Assembly (NCBI GenBank): GCA_034437715.1
Contig: DAOTTR010000278.1
Span: forward strand, 1 to 7,228
Origin: JAHBVH01 sp034437715
GTDB lineage: Bacteria; Chloroflexota; Anaerolineae; Caldilineales; Caldilineaceae
Reading direction: 5' to 3'
DNA length: 7,228 nt
Positions 5,718 through 7,228 of this stretch are shown here, one piece after another. Positions within the stretch are counted from its first letter, which is position 1, and every line of letters starts with the position of its first letter. Made by a program: the position numbers and the translations under genes. The notes beneath the pieces are model-generated. The model was not told the origin of the DNA. It did not search any database and was given only the letters and a program-made list of their open reading frames with translations.

Positions 5718-5758
5718 TTGAAGATTTATCACGATTTCGTGCTATACTTTTGTATAAC
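5718..5758 (+). promoter_or_regulatory. Putative promoter/operator of the MNT-HEPN operon
   Basis: TTGAAG (5718-5723) and TATACT (5743-5748) resemble -35 and -10 hexamers with a 19-bp spacer. CACGA-TT-TCGTG (5730-5741) is an inverted repeat inside the spacer, and TTGT-ATA-ACAA lies just downstream (from 5750). Such sites could serve autoregulation, common in toxin-antitoxin operons, but this is inference. Confidence 0.35.
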
Positions 5759-5822
5759 AAGTACAATGCACAGATGAAATGTTCTATAGAATTGAGCATA
5801 GGTAGCGAAACAGGGCTTTGGT

Positions 5823-6122
5823 ATGATCACCAGTAAAGCGATTTTGAGCCAACTAAATCAACATGCACCAGAAATTTATCGACGCTTCCAGGTGCGCCAG
5901 ATTGGATTATTTGGCTCCCATGCACGCGAAGGTGCCCATTCGGAAAGCGATATCGACATTTTAGTTGATTTTGTCTCGCCGACCTTTGATCATTATATGG
6001 ATTTAAAATTCTATTTAGAGGAACTATTCAAACAAAAAGTTGATCTGGTAATGCTAGATGGCTTGAAACCGCGCATCAGGCCAATTATTTTACAAGAAGT
6101 ACACTATGCCCAGAGATCATAA
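5823..6122 (+). CDS. mntA: MNT-type nucleotidyltransferase antitoxin (MntA-like)
   Basis: This 99-aa minimal nucleotidyltransferase of the MNT class is the antitoxin half of HEPN/MNT systems. In characterised pairs the MNT protein uses ATP to AMPylate a Tyr of the HEPN toxin and so inactivates it. The nucleotide-binding signature is clear: GLFGSHAREG (28-37), then SDIDILVDF (42-50) with Asp43 and Asp45, and the third acidic residue Asp74 in QKVDLVMLD. The order and spacing (GS, about ten residues, DxD) fit the family, and the C-terminal RPIILQEV resembles family ends. ATG 5823 has AGGG 7 nt upstream. The end of the gene overlaps the 5' part of the toxin gene by 17 nt if that gene starts at 6106, typical of translational coupling. 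The module looks more AT-rich than the genes to its left, consistent with horizontal acquisition. Confidence 0.9.
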   Translation: MITSKAILSQLNQHAPEIYRRFQVRQIGLFGSHAREGAHSESDIDILVDFVSPTFDHYMDLKFYLEELFKQKVDLVMLDGLKPRIRPIILQEVHYAQRS

Positions 6123-6133
6123 ACTATATCTTG
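6106..6133 (+). pseudogene. Out-of-frame 5' end of the HEPN toxin gene (apparent 1-nt insertion)
   Basis: ATG 6106 opens a frame reading MPRDHKLYL, a typical HepT N-terminus, but it meets TGA at 6136. Removing one G of GG at 6133-6134 joins it without a gap to the DDIITAVAAI frame, giving the normal HepT start M-x-R-D…YL-x-DI. The ancestral start is thus most likely 6106, overlapping the antitoxin gene, and the frame is now broken after codon 9. A sequencing or assembly error cannot be excluded. Confidence 0.7.
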
Positions 6134-6442
6134 GATGATATCATTACTGCAGTTGCCGCAATTCAACGCTATACAGCAGGTTATGATTATCAGCAATTTG
6201 TAGATGATCAGAAGACGGTAGACGCGGTTTTGCATAATCTTGCCATCATTGGCGAAGCGGCATCAAAACTCTCGACTGATGTACAAGCCAGGACACCGAA
6301 TATTGAATGGCGCAAGATTGTTGGCTTTCGGAATATTGTGATCCACGAGTACTTTGGCGTAAATCAGCTAATCGTTTGGGATATTCTCGCCACCAAACTT
6401 ACCTCGTTGGCTGAAGCGTGTCGCCAACTAGTAGAGGAATAA
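6131..6442 (+). CDS. hepT: HEPN-domain toxin (HepT-like RNase), N-terminus affected by a frameshift
   Basis: HepT proteins are helical HEPN RNases that form the toxin of MNT/HEPN pairs. The open frame (103 aa from TTG 6131) contains the family's landmarks: AIQRYTAGY (10-18), DQKTVDAVLHNLAIIGEAA (26-44), PNIEWRKIVGFRN (57-68), and the active-site motif R-x4-H at Arg67-His72 followed by Y (HEY, Tyr74), the Tyr AMPylated by MNT partners in characterised systems. IVWDILATKL (81-90) closes the domain. The catalytic part is therefore intact. The first nine residues normally present lie in another frame at 6106-6133, so this protein would have to start at TTG 6131, which has no visible ribosome binding site and would lack part of helix 1. 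Whether it is produced is unclear. The helicase gene starts 10 bp after its stop. Confidence 0.8.
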   Translation: MDDIITAVAAIQRYTAGYDYQQFVDDQKTVDAVLHNLAIIGEAASKLSTDVQARTPNIEWRKIVGFRNIVIHEYFGVNQLIVWDILATKLTSLAEACRQLVEE

Positions 6443-6452
6443 AATCCCCTTC

Positions 6453-7228
6453 ATGACCGAACGTTTTGAATGGTTAGAAATACCCGAAGAGCCGACCAAG
6501 CGCAAACACAAGGCCGACGCCACGCCCGAAATGCTCATGGGCAAGCGCTGCCCCCAGTGTACGTGGTTGGATGAGGAAACAGCGACCGTCTGTTTTCGCT
6601 GTGGCTATCGCTACAATATCGATCACAATCTGGCAAACCAGATTGCGGCATTGGGCGTTACCTTGCCGCCACGCGTGATCGAGACACCACAGAATCTGGA
6701 AAACTTCTTTCGCACCCATGGCCGCATTCGCGCGCCAGAGCCGCTGCCCATCTATCGCCTGCGCCTCCAAGCTGAAACGTTGCGCCTGAGCCGCGGCTTT
6801 GATGAATTGATCTGTCTGGATGAGATCGCGGTTGAACACTATGAACACCAGATCGAAACGGCGCTCAAGGCCCTGCGCGACATGCGCGGGCGCGCGCTGC
6901 TGGCCGATGAAGTTGGGCTGGGCAAGACGATTGAAGCCGGCATTATTATGAAGGAGCTCATTCTGCGTGGGCTGGTGCGCTCGGTACTGGTATTGACGCC
7001 AGCCTCGCTCACCGAGCAGTGGCGCGAAGAGTTAGAAAATAAATTTCACGAATCATTTCGGGTTATGGAAACGCCGGGTCAATGGCGCGCGGTCAAGGGT
7101 GAGGAATATGGGCGCTGGATCACGAGCATTGATCGCGCCAAGCTCAAACACCAAAGCGACGCCATTCTTGAACGCGAATATGACCTGATCGTAATCGATG
7201 AAGCACACAAGCTCAAAAATCGCAGCAC
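6453..7228 (+). CDS. SNF2-family DEAD/DEAH helicase with N-terminal zinc ribbon (3' end beyond window)
   Basis: An uninterrupted frame from ATG 6453 runs to the window edge (258 residues visible). It has a short acidic/basic N-terminus; a zinc-ribbon-like four-cysteine motif CPQC…CFRC (Cys33, Cys36, Cys47, Cys50); then the first half of a SNF2 ATPase core: Q-type motif YEHQIETALKAL (130-141), Walker A LLADEVGLGKTIEAG (149-163), motif Ia VLVLTPASLTEQWREEL (178-194), and Walker B DLIVIDEAH (244-252). This is the ATP-binding lobe of a DNA translocase; the second lobe and any effector domain lie outside the window. It starts 10 bp after the HEPN stop, so it is probably co-transcribed; GAGG at 6434-6437 is rather far for a ribosome binding site. 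Similar stand-alone SNF2 proteins occur in defence islands (for example DrmD of DISARM) and in housekeeping roles; the fragment does not decide. Confidence 0.85.
   Translation, partial: MTERFEWLEIPEEPTKRKHKADATPEMLMGKRCPQCTWLDEETATVCFRCGYRYNIDHNLANQIAALGVTLPPRVIETPQNLENFFRTHGRIRAPEPLPIYRLRLQAETLRLSRGFDELICLDEIAVEHYEHQIETALKALRDMRGRALLADEVGLGKTIEAGIIMKELILRGLVRSVLVLTPASLTEQWREELENKFHESFRVMETPGQWRAVKGEEYGRWITSIDRAKLKHQSDAILEREYDLIVIDEAHKLKNRS

Noticed and set aside
5561..5836. 91-codon open frame on the plus strand
   Set aside because: Most of it is the MITE-like hairpin element, and it runs into the start of the MNT gene in another frame.
6474..6848. 124-codon open frame on the minus strand
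   Set aside because: Antisense to the helicase N-terminus, whose zinc ribbon and Walker A motif are convincing.

Overview
The window looks like a piece of a Chloroflexota (Chloroflexia-type) chromosome. This rests on moderate GC content, two tandem LCP (LytR-CpsA-Psr) proteins with low-complexity Thr/Pro/Ala linkers, many intergenic hairpin repeats (GTAGGGGCGG-type and GGTCGATT-type), and a mix of housekeeping and defence-type genes. That assignment is an inference; there is no rRNA or other firm marker gene.

Layout. Positions 1-449 hold no gene but are full of repeats: a 127-bp inverted-repeat element, two small GGTCGATT arrays, and a 178-bp MITE-like element. Then three plus-strand genes follow: a YfbR/HDDC2-type HD-domain nucleotidase (450-1034), an LCP-family putative lipoprotein (1130-2221), and a second LCP protein with a signal anchor (2238-3494). 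The two LCP genes are 16 bp apart and surely co-transcribed. A convergent gap (3495-3758) carries a second, smaller inverted-repeat element with a perfect 12-bp hairpin. On the minus strand lie a six-helix membrane protein of unknown function (5263-4580) and, 38 bp downstream of it, a TIM-barrel sugar phosphate isomerase/epimerase-like protein (4541-3759).

The 559-bp gap 5264-5822 is the most repeat-rich part. It contains a 12-bp perfect palindrome, a 97-bp unit duplicated head-to-tail (96/97 identical), and immediately after it an inverted second copy of the 178-bp MITE-like element. Beyond it is an AT-richer module: an MNT nucleotidyltransferase antitoxin (5823-6122), a HEPN toxin of the HepT type (6131-6442), and 10 bp later the start of a SNF2-family helicase with an N-terminal zinc ribbon (6453 to the window edge, truncated).

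How the genes work together. The LCP pair should transfer glycopolymers to the cell envelope. The MNT/HEPN pair is a known toxin-antitoxin type in which the nucleotidyltransferase AMPylates a Tyr of the HEPN RNase. The helicase right behind it suggests a defence-like operon, but it is cut off here. The most notable points are the apparent 1-nt frameshift at the 5' end of the HEPN gene, the two inverted copies of a structured MITE-like element enclosing the whole central gene block with a compensatory base change in one of its stems, and the composite 97-bp duplication plus MITE upstream of the toxin-antitoxin genes.
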